This document shows positions 53,761 to 61,400 of a DNA stretch of 64,000 nucleotides, piece by piece. Location of the stretch: the NCBI GenBank assembly GCA_017542145.1, contig JAFXXQ010000001.1, positions 62,001 to 126,000 of the forward strand. Reading direction: 5' to 3'. Made by a program: the position numbers and the translations under genes. Under the pieces are notes generated by a model. It made no database searches and was not told the DNA's origin. It worked only from the letters and a program-made list of their open reading frames with translations. Positions within the stretch are counted from its first letter, which is position 1; each line of letters starts with the position of its first letter. The stretch comes from Bacteroidaceae bacterium. GTDB lineage: Bacteria > Bacteroidota > Bacteroidia > Bacteroidales > Bacteroidaceae.

Positions 53761-53928
53761 GGCGTAACAGTATAACAGTAACAGTTAGTTTTTTCCAGGA
53801 CTGATATGTCGCAAAATTCCCCTTTTTATACTATATAAATAATTAATTATTAATATATTATATATAAGAAAGGGAAAAATGTGATACCTCAAAAAAAATA
53901 CTGTTATACTGTTATGCTGTTATGCCTG
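53761..53928. repeat. Inverted repeat of TAACAGTA units around an AT-rich core
   Basis: The left arm (53761-53785) has GCGTAACAGTATAACAGTAA, and the right arm (53899-53927) has TACTGTTATACTGTTATGCT, reverse complements over most of their length. Each arm contains two or three copies of an 8-9 bp unit (TAACAGTA). Between them, 53825-53868 is almost pure A/T. It stands directly before the ATPase gene at 53966. It might be an origin, an operator or a recombination site; I see no way to choose from the sequence. Confidence 0.75.
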
Positions 53929-53965
53929 GCCAACCTTTGTTTCACCTAAAAAGCAGAATATCAAT

Positions 53966-55270
53966 ATGCACGACATTACAAAACCTACTGCCCCTGCGAT
54001 GCCAAACCTCGGTAAGGGCACGGAGTGTATCAGTCTTATCACCTCGCAGATCTCTCCTGACATGCGCGAAGCTATCGTCCCGATGCTGTTCCCTGCTCTG
54101 GGAACTTATGTGAGCGGCGCGGAGTTCCAGTACCCCGACGGCACCTGGAAGGAGCTCTGCGGCCAGATGGCGCACCTCGTCGCCGAGTCGGGCATGGGCA
54201 AAGGCCAGCTGACCGCCTGCATCGAAACCGTGATGCACAAGTATCGCAAGCACGACCAGGAAGAACTGGAGAAGCTCGCCACGTGGCAGCGGACTGTCAA
54301 GAGCAAGGGTGCCAACAAGGACAAGCCCATGCGTCCGGACGTTGCGTTCTACTTCCCGCCGTCGGACGTCACCAATCCGGCTTTCCTGCAGAATGCCATG
54401 GCGTGTGAGGCCTGTGGCGCCCACACCCAGTACTACAACCTGACGGAGATTGAGATGGCCGACCGCCTGTGCGGGGGGCACAAGCAGGTGAGCCAGACCA
54501 TACGCAACATCTACGACCGCCAGCGGGCGGGTGCCCTCCGTGCCACGGCCGACGGCGTGACGGGCAACCCCACGCTGCGCGTCAACATGACCTTCTCGTC
54601 CACACCCTTCTCTGCACGCAAGTTCTACCAGCACGAACTCTTCGTGGGCACCTTCGCACGCATCCCCTTCTCCTACAAGCCGCGCATGGAACGATGCGGC
54701 AAGATTCCCCGGCAGGGCGACTACGGCGAGGATTTCCTGGAGAAGCTCGACGAGTACATCCTCCGCCTGGAGGCCTGCAAGGGGCGTTTCATCATCCCAC
54801 CGCTGAACCGGCTGGCCGACAGGCTGGCTGCCGACATGGCCGCTCTGGCCGACCTTGCCGACGACGACGTGCTCTGGGACATGGGCAAGCGCGCCATCGT
54901 CTCGGCATGGAAGAACGGCTGCATACTCTACATCCTCAACGGACAATGCTGGACACGCGGCATGGGCGACCTTGTGGAGTGGATGGTCTATCACGACCTT
55001 TGGAGCAAGATGCAAGTGTTCGGCGACATGCTGAAGGATGGCGACACAAGCACGTCTGATGTCGGCAGGAAAGGGCCGAAGAACATGCTGGACGACCTGC
55101 CCGATTCCTTCGCTGCGGCACAGCTGGAGGCGCTTCGCGTACATCTCGGCAAGGGTAAGGAAGGCACGAATAAGCTGCTGCGCGTCTGGAAAAACCGTAA
55201 GTTCATTACCTACAGCGAACTGACGGGGCTCTACACGAAGACGACGAGTTATCTTAACCGCAAGCGATGA
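53966..55270 (+). CDS. DUF3987-like primase-associated ATPase
   Basis: 434 residues. A Walker-A-like loop (AESGMGKGQL, near residue 75) and the following helix resemble the DUF3987 group of phage/plasmid-type ATPases, though the loop has Gly where Ser/Thr is usual. Later stretches (VNMTFSSTPFSARKFYQHEL, FARIPFSYKPRMER, LADRLAADMAALADLADDDV) are typical of the long alpha-helical remainder. It has a 4-nt overlap with the primase gene. Together they look like a replication module without an obvious phage. Function in this common Bacteroidales island is unknown. Confidence 0.78.
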   Translation: MHDITKPTAPAMPNLGKGTECISLITSQISPDMREAIVPMLFPALGTYVSGAEFQYPDGTWKELCGQMAHLVAESGMGKGQLTACIETVMHKYRKHDQEELEKLATWQRTVKSKGANKDKPMRPDVAFYFPPSDVTNPAFLQNAMACEACGAHTQYYNLTEIEMADRLCGGHKQVSQTIRNIYDRQRAGALRATADGVTGNPTLRVNMTFSSTPFSARKFYQHELFVGTFARIPFSYKPRMERCGKIPRQGDYGEDFLEKLDEYILRLEACKGRFIIPPLNRLADRLAADMAALADLADDDVLWDMGKRAIVSAWKNGCILYILNGQCWTRGMGDLVEWMVYHDLWSKMQVFGDMLKDGDTSTSDVGRKGPKNMLDDLPDSFAAAQLEALRVHLGKGKEGTNKLLRVWKNRKFITYSELTGLYTKTTSYLNRKR

Positions 55271-56172
55271 TGGACCGCTACGATCTGCAAAAGCTCCGCG
55301 ACCTCCCCATCGAGGGGGTCGCGGAGCGGCTCGGGCTGCGGGTGGAGAGGCATAAGTGCCTCTGCCCGTTCCACGACGACCACCACGCCTCGATGTCGTT
55401 CAAGGTGAGCCGGAACAGGTACCGTTGCTTCGTGTGCGGAGCGTCGGGGGGACCGATTGACTTGGTGATGAAGTATCTGAATAAGGACTTCCTCGACGCC
55501 TGCCGCTGGCTGGGAGGGGATAGCGATGGCGATGGCGTTAGCGGGGGCGATAGCGTTAGCGGGGGACGGGGAGCCGGCACGTTCGACGCGCGGCGCTACG
55601 AGCGCTTCTTCGAGCACCCGTGGCTGAGCGAGGCGGCAAGGCGCTTCCTCTTCGACGAGCGGCGACTGGACGAGCGCGTGGTGTGCTGGTGCCGCCTGAC
55701 GTCGTGGCGCGACCGCCAGGGCACGGACTGGCTGCAGACGCCTTACTACGACACGTCGGGCCGCCTCATCGGCCTGCAGAACCGCAACCTGCGGCCGGGC
55801 GCCCAGCCGCGCTTCCGCTTCCCGCAAGGGGCTGTGTGCAGCATCTACAACCTGCCTGTGCTGAACCTCCTGCGCCCGGGCGAGGCGCTCTGGATTACCG
55901 AGGGCTGCTCGGACTGCTGGGCCATGCTCTCCGCCGGACACAAGGCCGTCGCCATCCCCTCGGCCACCCTGCTGAAGCCCGCCGACGTCGCCCTGCTCAC
56001 ATCGCTCCACGCCGAGCGCGACACGCCGTTCCACATGTACCCCGACCGCGACGAGCCCGGCGAACGCCTCTTCCTGCAGCTGCGCGACGTGCTGCCCAAC
56101 ATCGAGCACCACCAGCTGCCCCCCGGCTGCAAGGACTACGGCGAGTACTACACATTAGTTCATAGTTCATAG
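55267..56172 (+). CDS. CHC2 zinc-finger / Toprim primase-like protein
   Basis: 301 residues. The zinc finger CLCPFHDDHH ... YRCFVCG has Cys33, His36, Cys54 and Cys57. A short acidic, serine-glycine linker follows (encoded by GATAGCGATGGCGATGGC-type microrepeats at 55520-55566). The Toprim part has WITEGCSDCWAMLSAGHK and MYPDRDEPGERL, giving the Glu and DxD-like metal residues. It could make primers for DNA synthesis. There is no helicase domain; shorter than DnaG. It overlaps the ATPase gene by 4 nt. The last codons lie in a TTCATAGT repeat array. Confidence 0.85.
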   Translation: MMDRYDLQKLRDLPIEGVAERLGLRVERHKCLCPFHDDHHASMSFKVSRNRYRCFVCGASGGPIDLVMKYLNKDFLDACRWLGGDSDGDGVSGGDSVSGGRGAGTFDARRYERFFEHPWLSEAARRFLFDERRLDERVVCWCRLTSWRDRQGTDWLQTPYYDTSGRLIGLQNRNLRPGAQPRFRFPQGAVCSIYNLPVLNLLRPGEALWITEGCSDCWAMLSAGHKAVAIPSATLLKPADVALLTSLHAERDTPFHMYPDRDEPGERLFLQLRDVLPNIEHHQLPPGCKDYGEYYTLVHSS

Positions 56173-56232
56173 TTCATAATTCATAGTTCATAGTTCATAG
56201 TTCATAATTCATAGTTCATAATTCATAGTTTA
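56155..56232. repeat. AGTTCATA / AATTCATA tandem repeat
   Basis: About eight copies of the 8-10-bp units AGTTCATAGT and AATTCATAGT. The array contains the primase stop codon (56170-56172), so the last residues (TLVHSS) are encoded by repeat sequence. The gap to the next gene also contains CATTTTTCATTCTT runs. Confidence 0.7.
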
Positions 56233-56366
56233 CCGCCCGAACGAAATCATCCCTCCACACGAAGCATTTTATTCTTCATTTTTCATTCTTCATTTTTCAT
56301 TTAACTCTAAATTCCCCTTCCATTGCGTTGAAATTTTATTCCACTACGTTAAAAAAAGATTTGCTT

Positions 56367-56792
56367 ATGAACAATTTATCTGAATACTTCACCCTTTATC
56401 CCTGCGTGGGGCGCACGCGCACGTACACCTTTTCCGTTGATGCCTGCACGCCCGTGCGGGCGATGACGAAGCGCGAGCTGGCCGAGGCGTACTTCTCGTC
56501 CGGCACGACGGAGGGCAACCATGCCCACAGGGCTCTCCTCTACACGCTTGAGCGGGCACGACAGCCGATAGGCTCGCTCTCTGACGACGATTGCGCGCTG
56601 GCACGACAGGACGGCTATGTCTATCTCGCCGATGTGCTGCGCGACATCTGTCCCTGCGACACAGCCAAGCGCTTCCGCCCCGCCCACGTGGCAGCCATCC
56701 TCCACTTCCTTGGCCCCATGCCCGATGCCCAGGATTGGGCAGAATCGGCGCAGGAGATACCTCTCGATGCCATCGTCCCTCGAGCCGCATGA
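56367..56792 (+). CDS. Protein of unknown function, island gene 4
   Basis: 141 residues from ATG 56367 (MNNLSEYFTLYPCVGRTRTY). The upstream frame to 56328 is unlikely. It reads as a small soluble alpha/beta protein (TFSVDACTPVRAMTKRELAE, HVAAILHFLGPMPDAQDWAE). I do not recognise a family. It is between the primase and HU-like genes, the usual place for a small variable gene in this set. A -7-like TATCTTTG at 56800-56807 lies after it and may drive the HU-like gene. Confidence 0.72.
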   Translation: MNNLSEYFTLYPCVGRTRTYTFSVDACTPVRAMTKRELAEAYFSSGTTEGNHAHRALLYTLERARQPIGSLSDDDCALARQDGYVYLADVLRDICPCDTAKRFRPAHVAAILHFLGPMPDAQDWAESAQEIPLDAIVPRAA

Positions 56793-56832
56793 AATGTATT
56801 ATCTTTGCATCGGAATTGAGAACGCTACGCTT

Positions 56833-56942
56833 AATGAAAAATGAAAAATGAAGAATGAAAAATAAATAGTCTTGTATGCGCATAACCAAAGCTATTATTC
56901 TTAACTCTTAACTTTTAACTCTTAACTTTTAATTCTTAATTA
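56833..56942. repeat. Low-complexity repeats ATGAAAAATG and TTAACTCTTAACTTT
   Basis: The first half (56833-56868) is AATGAAAAATGAAAAATGAA-like; the second (56899-56942) repeats TTAACTCTTAACTTTT. They fill the gap between the small gene and the HU-like gene. Comparable ATGAAAAATG runs lie at 58921-58940 and 59080-59112. Confidence 0.65.
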
Positions 56943-56951
56943 TCTAAAACT

Positions 56952-57368
56952 ATGCCAATTACTTATCAGATTGTGGGTTGCACCAACCCGAGGGGTGCCC
57001 AGGGCGTTGACTACGCCACCAACCGCGCCGTGAAGACGGGCGACTATGACTTCAAGAGCCTTGCCGAGGACATCCAGTTTGCCACCACCGTGACGAAGGC
57101 CGACATCGTGGCCGTGCTGACGGCTGCCAAGGAGTTCATCAAGACGCACCTGCTCCAGGGCCAGCGCATCGTGCTGGAGGAGATCGGCGCGCTGCAGGCG
57201 AACCTCCGCAGCAAGTGCTTTGCGCAGAGCATCATCCCGCTGGAGACGTTCGAGCCCAGCACGTACATCCAGGGCACGGGCATCCGTTTCCGCGCCGATG
57301 CAGACCTCTTGAAGTACGTCCGTACCAACCGCCAGCTGAAGCGCGTGCCGAGCGAACTCTTGGCCTAA
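56952..57368 (+). CDS. HU-like (HU-HIG type) DNA-binding protein
   Basis: 138 residues. The HU fold is recognisable (TVTKADIVAVLTAAKEFIKT, GQRIVLEEIGALQANLRSKC) with a longer N-terminal extension than classic HU (about 90 residues). Members of this group occur in large numbers in Bacteroidales, next to smalltalk and amidase genes. Role: DNA bending or packaging, perhaps of this island. An 8-bp perfect hairpin (CCTGTCCC, GAA, GGGACAGG) starts 4 nt after the stop. Confidence 0.85.
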   Translation: MPITYQIVGCTNPRGAQGVDYATNRAVKTGDYDFKSLAEDIQFATTVTKADIVAVLTAAKEFIKTHLLQGQRIVLEEIGALQANLRSKCFAQSIIPLETFEPSTYIQGTGIRFRADADLLKYVRTNRQLKRVPSELLA

Positions 57369-57391
57369 CGGCCTGTCCCGAAGGGACAGGA

Positions 57392-57553
57392 GGTCAACGG
57401 GTCAACGGGTCAACGAGTCAACGGGTCAACGAGTCAACGAGTCAACAAGTCAACAAGTCAACGGGCGCTTTGGCTGGCTGCACCCAACGTGTTGACCTGT
57501 TGACCCCCAGAAAACCCAGCGTGTTGACCTGTTGACTTGTTGACCCGTTGACC
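57392..57553. repeat. GTCAAC/GTTGAC array 3, two facing halves
   Basis: Forward GTCAACGG/GTCAACGA units (57392-57464) are followed, after 25 nt, by reverse-oriented GTTGACCT-type units (57489-57553). The halves are reverse complements, so a long imperfect hairpin can form. It occupies the gap between the HU-like gene and the smalltalk gene. Same repeat family as 37821, 39127 and 63178. Confidence 0.78.
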
Positions 57554-57593
57554 TAAAAAAAACTTAATTACCAATTATCAATTTTTCATTCCT

Positions 57594-57686
57594 ATGAAAG
57601 CTCTCCCATGGAAAAAGATCCTCGAAATCGTCGTTGCCGTGCTGACGGCCATCATCGGCACGCTCTCTGTACAAAGCTGCCTGTAA
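57594..57686 (+). CDS. Smalltalk peptide
   Basis: 30 residues, MKALPWKKILEIVVAVLTAI and a short end (IGTLSVQSCL). The single hydrophobic helix and the position between an HU-like protein and a peptidoglycan peptidase match the 'smalltalk protein' family of Bacteroidales. The function is not known; a small membrane peptide is likely. It is too short for normal gene calling. The M15 peptidase starts 37 nt downstream. Confidence 0.88.
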   Translation: MKALPWKKILEIVVAVLTAIIGTLSVQSCL

Positions 57687-57723
57687 TCATTACACTTTGT
57701 CTAATGTCCCTAATGCTGATTGC

Positions 57724-58155
57724 ATGAAATACTTTACCATTCCTGAGTTTGAGCGGAGCGTGACGGCTGCGTTGAAGGGGTACGACAACGAGGCGCCGCG
57801 CGAGGCGAGGCGGAACATCGAGCTGCTCGTCGATACCGTCCTCGACCCGCTGCGGGAGGCGCTCGGAGGGCCCGTCATCATCACCAGCGGCTACCGCTGC
57901 CGCGACCTGAACCGCGACGTGGGGGGCAGTCCCACGAGCCAGCACCTGCTGGGCCTGGCTGCCGACTTCCGCCCGCTGCACGACGAGGACAGGGAGCGCG
58001 TGGTGGCGTGGTTCGGCCGCGACGACGCCCCGCCCTTCGACCAGCTCATCATCTACCCCGCGTTCTTCCACGTCGGCCTACGGCCCGAGGGCAGCACGAA
58101 CCGACGCCAGCTGAAGCGCTACAACGCCTTCGGACAGGGATACAGAAAGGATTGA
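57724..58155 (+). CDS. Peptidase M15-type (D-Ala-D-Ala carboxypeptidase-like) protein
   Basis: 143 residues from ATG 57724; a TTG upstream at 57697 is less likely. VIITSGYRCRDLNRDVGG, PTSQHLLGLAADF (zinc His and Asp) and FFHVGL (second zinc His) are the M15A core. It would cut D-Ala peptide bonds in cell-wall stems, as phage lysins of this type do. It has no signal peptide. A terminator overlaps its last codons. Confidence 0.86.
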   Translation: MKYFTIPEFERSVTAALKGYDNEAPREARRNIELLVDTVLDPLREALGGPVIITSGYRCRDLNRDVGGSPTSQHLLGLAADFRPLHDEDRERVVAWFGRDDAPPFDQLIIYPAFFHVGLRPEGSTNRRQLKRYNAFGQGYRKD

Positions 58156-58183
58156 GCCCGCACGGGGGCTCAATCCTTTTCTT
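58149..58183 (+). terminator. Rho-independent terminator of the HU/smalltalk/M15 genes
   Basis: GGATTGAGCCC pairs with GGGCTCAATCC, and TTTTCTT follows. The left arm includes the last two codons of the peptidase gene. Confidence 0.88.
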
Positions 58184-58246
58184 CGTTAAGAGTTTAGAAA
58201 ATATGCATTTCCTTCGTTCGGTCGGATTACAAATCTGCCCGGACGT

Positions 58247-58447
58247 TTATTCTTTTGTGAATCTGTAAACAGCCCATGTGGGCAGGAGCACCAGCAGCAC
58301 AAGCACAATCTCTGTGAGGGCGTACGAGCCGAAAAAGTCGAGTATTGTCTGGAATTTCAGAACGACGTCAACCAGAAGGACTAAAAGGGCGAACCAGCAG
58401 AGAAAGAACAGGGCCGCATACTTGATTTTGCGTTTCTTCAGTTTCAT
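58247..58447 (-). CDS. Small two-helix membrane protein
   Basis: 66 residues: a basic front (MKLKKRKIKY), a helix AALFFLCWFALLVLLVDVVL, a short loop, and a second helix (TEIVLVLLVLLPTWAVYRF). No family recognised. The start codon lies 31 nt downstream of the end of the lipoprotein gene, so both may share a transcript. Confidence 0.6.
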   Translation of the reverse strand: MKLKKRKIKYAALFFLCWFALLVLLVDVVLKFQTILDFFGSYALTEIVLVLLVLLPTWAVYRFTKE

Positions 58448-58478
58448 GGTACGGGTGGTCAGCGGGGTAGGGGGAGGA

Positions 58479-58937
58479 TCAGTATTTCCGCAGCGTGAGG
58501 CGGGTCTCGGCGTTGTCGAGGGTCATGTCGCTGCGGGTCATGCGGAGGGCGAACGACACGGGCTGGGCGTGGATGCCGAAAGCCCTGAGGTGGTCAGCAG
58601 GCGCGGGGGTGGTCTCCTGCGGGTTCGTGTAGTGATAGACGTAGAAGGTGCTGAAGCGGAGCGAGTCGCCCTGCTGGGTGAACGAGCCGATGTACTCGAA
58701 GCCCAGGAAGCCCGTGTTGTGGTCGTCGGTGAGGTACGAGAGCTTGGCCAGCTCGCAGTCGAAGCTGATGTAGAGCCGTCCCCCGGGGTTTGTGGCGGTC
58801 CCCGTGGCCTTGTCTTCGACGGAGGTCACCTGCCAGAAGCCGTCGAGGGCGGAGTAGCGCATGTTTTTCTCGCACGACGCCGTCAGGAGAAGCAGGAGCA
58901 GCAGGGGGATACTTCTTTTTAATGAAAAATGAAAAAT
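58479..58937 (-). CDS. Small lipoprotein, start codon unclear
   Basis: About 152 residues. The lipobox is clear: LLLLLLLTASCEKN. The mature part (YSALDGFWQVTSVEDKATG, GFEYIGSFTQQGDSLRFSTF) looks like a small lipocalin- or DUF5004-like beta protein. There is no ATG where a normal signal peptide would start: in this frame the codons before LKRS include ATT (58937). The other frame just there reads ATT AAA AAG AAG, so a one-base shift may have destroyed the start. Upstream lies repeat sequence, not gene. Confidence 0.55.
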   Translation of the reverse strand: MFHFSLKRSIPLLLLLLLTASCEKNMRYSALDGFWQVTSVEDKATGTATNPGGRLYISFDCELAKLSYLTDDHNTGFLGFEYIGSFTQQGDSLRFSTFYVYHYTNPQETTPAPADHLRAFGIHAQPVSFALRMTRSDMTLDNAETRLTLRKY

Positions 58938-58950
58938 GAAGCAAATCTTA

Positions 58951-59000
58951 GAGCAGCGAGAGCAGAACGAAGCTTGCTTCGGTTTTGCCGAGTCGCGACA
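58951..59000. repeat. CTTG-loop hairpin element, copy C
   Basis: GAGCAGCGAG, then CGAAG, loop CTTG (58973-58976), CTTCG, then GTTTTGCCGAGTCGCGAC. The last part closely matches copy A (TGCCGAGTCGTGAC). Lies between the lipoprotein and Wzi-like genes. Confidence 0.6.
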
Positions 59001-59099
59001 AGATTCAACGGTAGTTAATGAAGAATAAATAGCCTTGTCAGCGGAAGAACAAGCAGAGGAAAGGGTATGCGATTTGCGGGACATTTTATTTTTCATTTT

Positions 59100-60683
59100 T
59101 CATTTTTCATTCAAAGCGAATCTCTTCCTGATGCCAATTTCCACGCCGACGTTGTTGCCCAGGCGGGGGCTGCGGTCGAGGGCGAGGACTGCCGTGCCTA
59201 CCCATCCCCTAAGCTGCTGTGGCGCCCAGGTGACCTCGGCCAGCGTGCTGAAGGTGTTCTGCGGGTCGGGCAGCGGGTCCATATACGACCCCCACGAGCG
59301 GACGAACGTGCCCAGCAGCCTGTAACAGAGCGCGGGCGTGGGGTCGCCCGAGATGCCGAGGTGTAGGGCGCGCAGGCGCGTGTCGGTATTGATGAGGGTG
59401 TGGTCGGCGTTGTAGAGCGGGCTGTAGAGCAGGGGTGAGCCTGCCGTCATGCCGTGGTGCTGGTACGAGGGGTAGCTGCTGTTGTAGTAGTAGCAGGCGA
59501 AGCCGTGGATGCTGGCAGGGAGCGTGGGCGTGGAGCTGTGGTGGATGGCGCCGCACTGGTCGCGCGTGGTGTTGTATTCCACCACGACGGTGCTGACGAT
59601 GGGGTTGCGCGGCAGGGAGAACTCCAGCCCGTAGAGCCCGTCGAACCAGGGATAGGCTATCCACACGTGGGGCTGTCCCGCCATGTCGCGCGTCTTGTTC
59701 CAGGGCGTCATGCCCGTGCGTCCGTCGAAGTAGTGCTCGTAGTAGGCGCGCAGCTGCCACCCGGATGCCTCGTAGTTGAGGGCCGCGTGGATGCTGCCGA
59801 AGTGGTTGCCTGCGGCGTTGTTCTGGTCGGAGACGGTGGAGCCGTCACCCCCGCTCAGCGGCAGCAGCGCCTTCAGGAAGTCGGCTGCGCGACGGGGGTT
59901 GGCATAGAGCCGCTTGTCCGCGTCGGACGGGTCGAGGCGCGTGTCGTGTTCCCAGAGCTCCCCGCCGAACTGGCAGTTCATCTCCAGCCCTATCTCCAGC
60001 GCGAGGGGGCTGACGTCGCGTCGTCCTACGCGGAAGAAGAAACTCTTCTCGTGGAAGAGTGCGCCCCGGGTGTAGAGGGCATAGCGTGCGGGGACGACGA
60101 ACCGGCGCTGGAAGGCATCGTCGGTGGTGCGGCCGTAGCTGACGAAGCCTTTCACGCTGAGCCAGTCGTGGAAGACGAACGGCACGACGGCGTAGTCGTA
60201 GATGCCGAGGCGCACCTGGGGGATGGGGCGTGCGTTGCCGCTCCACGTCATGCCGCCCGACGAGAGCCGGGCGTTCTTGCCCTGCGACGTGTGCTCGCGG
60301 CTGCCCAGCGTCAGCTGCCAGCAGCCATAGCGCACGCCGGCATAGAGCTGCTGAAGGACGAACTGCGGGTCGCCCCACCCCGAGGCATTCCCAATACCTA
60401 TATTTATATCGTTGAGCGTCCCGAAGGCCGCGTCGATGCCGCACTCCCAGTCGAAGCCCTGCGACGTACGGTAATCGTGTAGGACCGAGGTGCGCAGGTA
60501 GGCGCTATTCCGTTCGAGCGACGCGAGGCCATGACGGTTTGCCGTCAGCCAGAACGGCGCATGCTGTCCCCCTCCGACGCGTGCGTCCGTCTCCACGTCG
60601 AACGTCCACGCCCCATCCTCTGCCCACGCCCACGATGTGGAGAGCGGGATGAGAAGCCATAGGAACAACAAAACCTTTTTCAC
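59100..60683 (-). CDS. Wzi-like capsule-assembly outer-membrane protein
   Basis: 527 residues with a signal peptide (MKKVLLFLWLLIPLSTSWAWA). Family motifs: ARVGGGQHAPFWLTANRHG, WQLTLGSREHTSQGKNARLS, SGGMTWSGNARPIPQVRLGI. The rest is an alternating beta pattern of an outer-membrane barrel, ending IRKRFALNE. In other bacteria Wzi binds exported capsule at the surface. It might work with the polysaccharide cluster at 26465-36925, though it lies 22 kb away. It stands alone on the minus strand. Confidence 0.88.
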   Translation of the reverse strand: MKKVLLFLWLLIPLSTSWAWAEDGAWTFDVETDARVGGGQHAPFWLTANRHGLASLERNSAYLRTSVLHDYRTSQGFDWECGIDAAFGTLNDINIGIGNASGWGDPQFVLQQLYAGVRYGCWQLTLGSREHTSQGKNARLSSGGMTWSGNARPIPQVRLGIYDYAVVPFVFHDWLSVKGFVSYGRTTDDAFQRRFVVPARYALYTRGALFHEKSFFFRVGRRDVSPLALEIGLEMNCQFGGELWEHDTRLDPSDADKRLYANPRRAADFLKALLPLSGGDGSTVSDQNNAAGNHFGSIHAALNYEASGWQLRAYYEHYFDGRTGMTPWNKTRDMAGQPHVWIAYPWFDGLYGLEFSLPRNPIVSTVVVEYNTTRDQCGAIHHSSTPTLPASIHGFACYYYNSSYPSYQHHGMTAGSPLLYSPLYNADHTLINTDTRLRALHLGISGDPTPALCYRLLGTFVRSWGSYMDPLPDPQNTFSTLAEVTWAPQQLRGWVGTAVLALDRSPRLGNNVGVEIGIRKRFALNEK

Positions 60684-60774
60684 GGCAGACTCGATAGTGA
60701 ATAGTGATTAGTGAGCAGATAATACCTTCTTATGCGGAACAATTTTTTTCTTAACGCTTAACTAAAAAAGGTCT

Positions 60775-61386
60775 TCAGTCAATCAGCTCTCCCGCCCCTT
60801 GTCGGATGATCTCGGCCTCGCCCGTAGTGCAATCGACTATCGTAGAGGGCTCGGTACCGCCCGTGCCGCCGTCGATGACCATATCGACCTTGTCGCCCCA
60901 GAGCTCGTCGATGAGTTCCGGCTCGGTGAGGTAGCCTATGTCGTCATCCTCGTCGTAGGGCAGGGTGGTAGAGAGCAGGGGTGCCTCAATCTGGCTGCAG
61001 ATGGCTGTGGCGATGGGATTGTCGGGAATGCGGATGCCCACCTCCTTGCGGTTGCGGAAGATTTTCGGCAGGCGGCTGCCTGCGGGCAGGATGAAGGTGA
61101 AGGGGCCGGGCAGGTTGCGACGCATCAGTTTGAACGAGGCGTTGTCGACCTTCACGTATTCGCTGATGGTGCTCATGTCGGGAAAGACGACGGAGAACCT
61201 GTGCTTGCGGGGGTCGAGGCCCTTGAGGGCGCAGATGCGCTCGATGGCGCGCTCCTTCAGGGCGTGGCAGCCGATGGCATACGTGGTGTCCGTGGGGTAG
61301 ATGATGACGCCTCCGTCGTTGAGCAGTTCGGCAATCTGCTCCATCACCCGAGGGTTATTGTCTTTGGCAAACAGCTTCTGCAGCAT
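60775..61386 (-). CDS. tsaC: L-threonylcarbamoyladenylate synthase
   Basis: 203 residues of the Sua5/YciO/YrdC family. GGVIIYPTDTTYAIGCHALK and the following KGLDPRKHRFSVVF form the nucleotide/threonine site, and PGPFTFILPAG and GIRIPDNPIATAI are the other conserved blocks. It makes threonylcarbamoyl-AMP for the t6A base of tRNA. Short form, no Sua5 domain. It starts 14 nt after the TPR gene, in the order pgk, TPR protein, tsaC. Confidence 0.92.
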   Translation of the reverse strand: MLQKLFAKDNNPRVMEQIAELLNDGGVIIYPTDTTYAIGCHALKERAIERICALKGLDPRKHRFSVVFPDMSTISEYVKVDNASFKLMRRNLPGPFTFILPAGSRLPKIFRNRKEVGIRIPDNPIATAICSQIEAPLLSTTLPYDEDDDIGYLTEPELIDELWGDKVDMVIDGGTGGTEPSTIVDCTTGEAEIIRQGAGELID

Positions 61387-61400
61387 GGTCTATTCGGTTT

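Noticed and set aside
53761..53928. CRISPR-like or transposon ends
   Set aside because: The repeated units are short and directly adjacent, and no transposase is enclosed; I kept it as an inverted repeat of unknown role.
54469..55059. Plus-strand frame of 196 codons inside the ATPase gene
   Set aside because: Arginine- and histidine-rich out-of-frame product of a GC-rich gene.
58594..58944. Alternative 116-codon minus-strand frame at the lipoprotein
   Set aside because: It starts with a signal-like KKKYPP but goes into an arginine- and alanine-rich product; the lipobox and the good mature protein are in the other frame.
59454..60482. Plus-strand frame of 342 codons over the Wzi-like gene
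   Set aside because: No domain, no sensible start signal; the minus-strand protein has a signal peptide and Wzi motifs.
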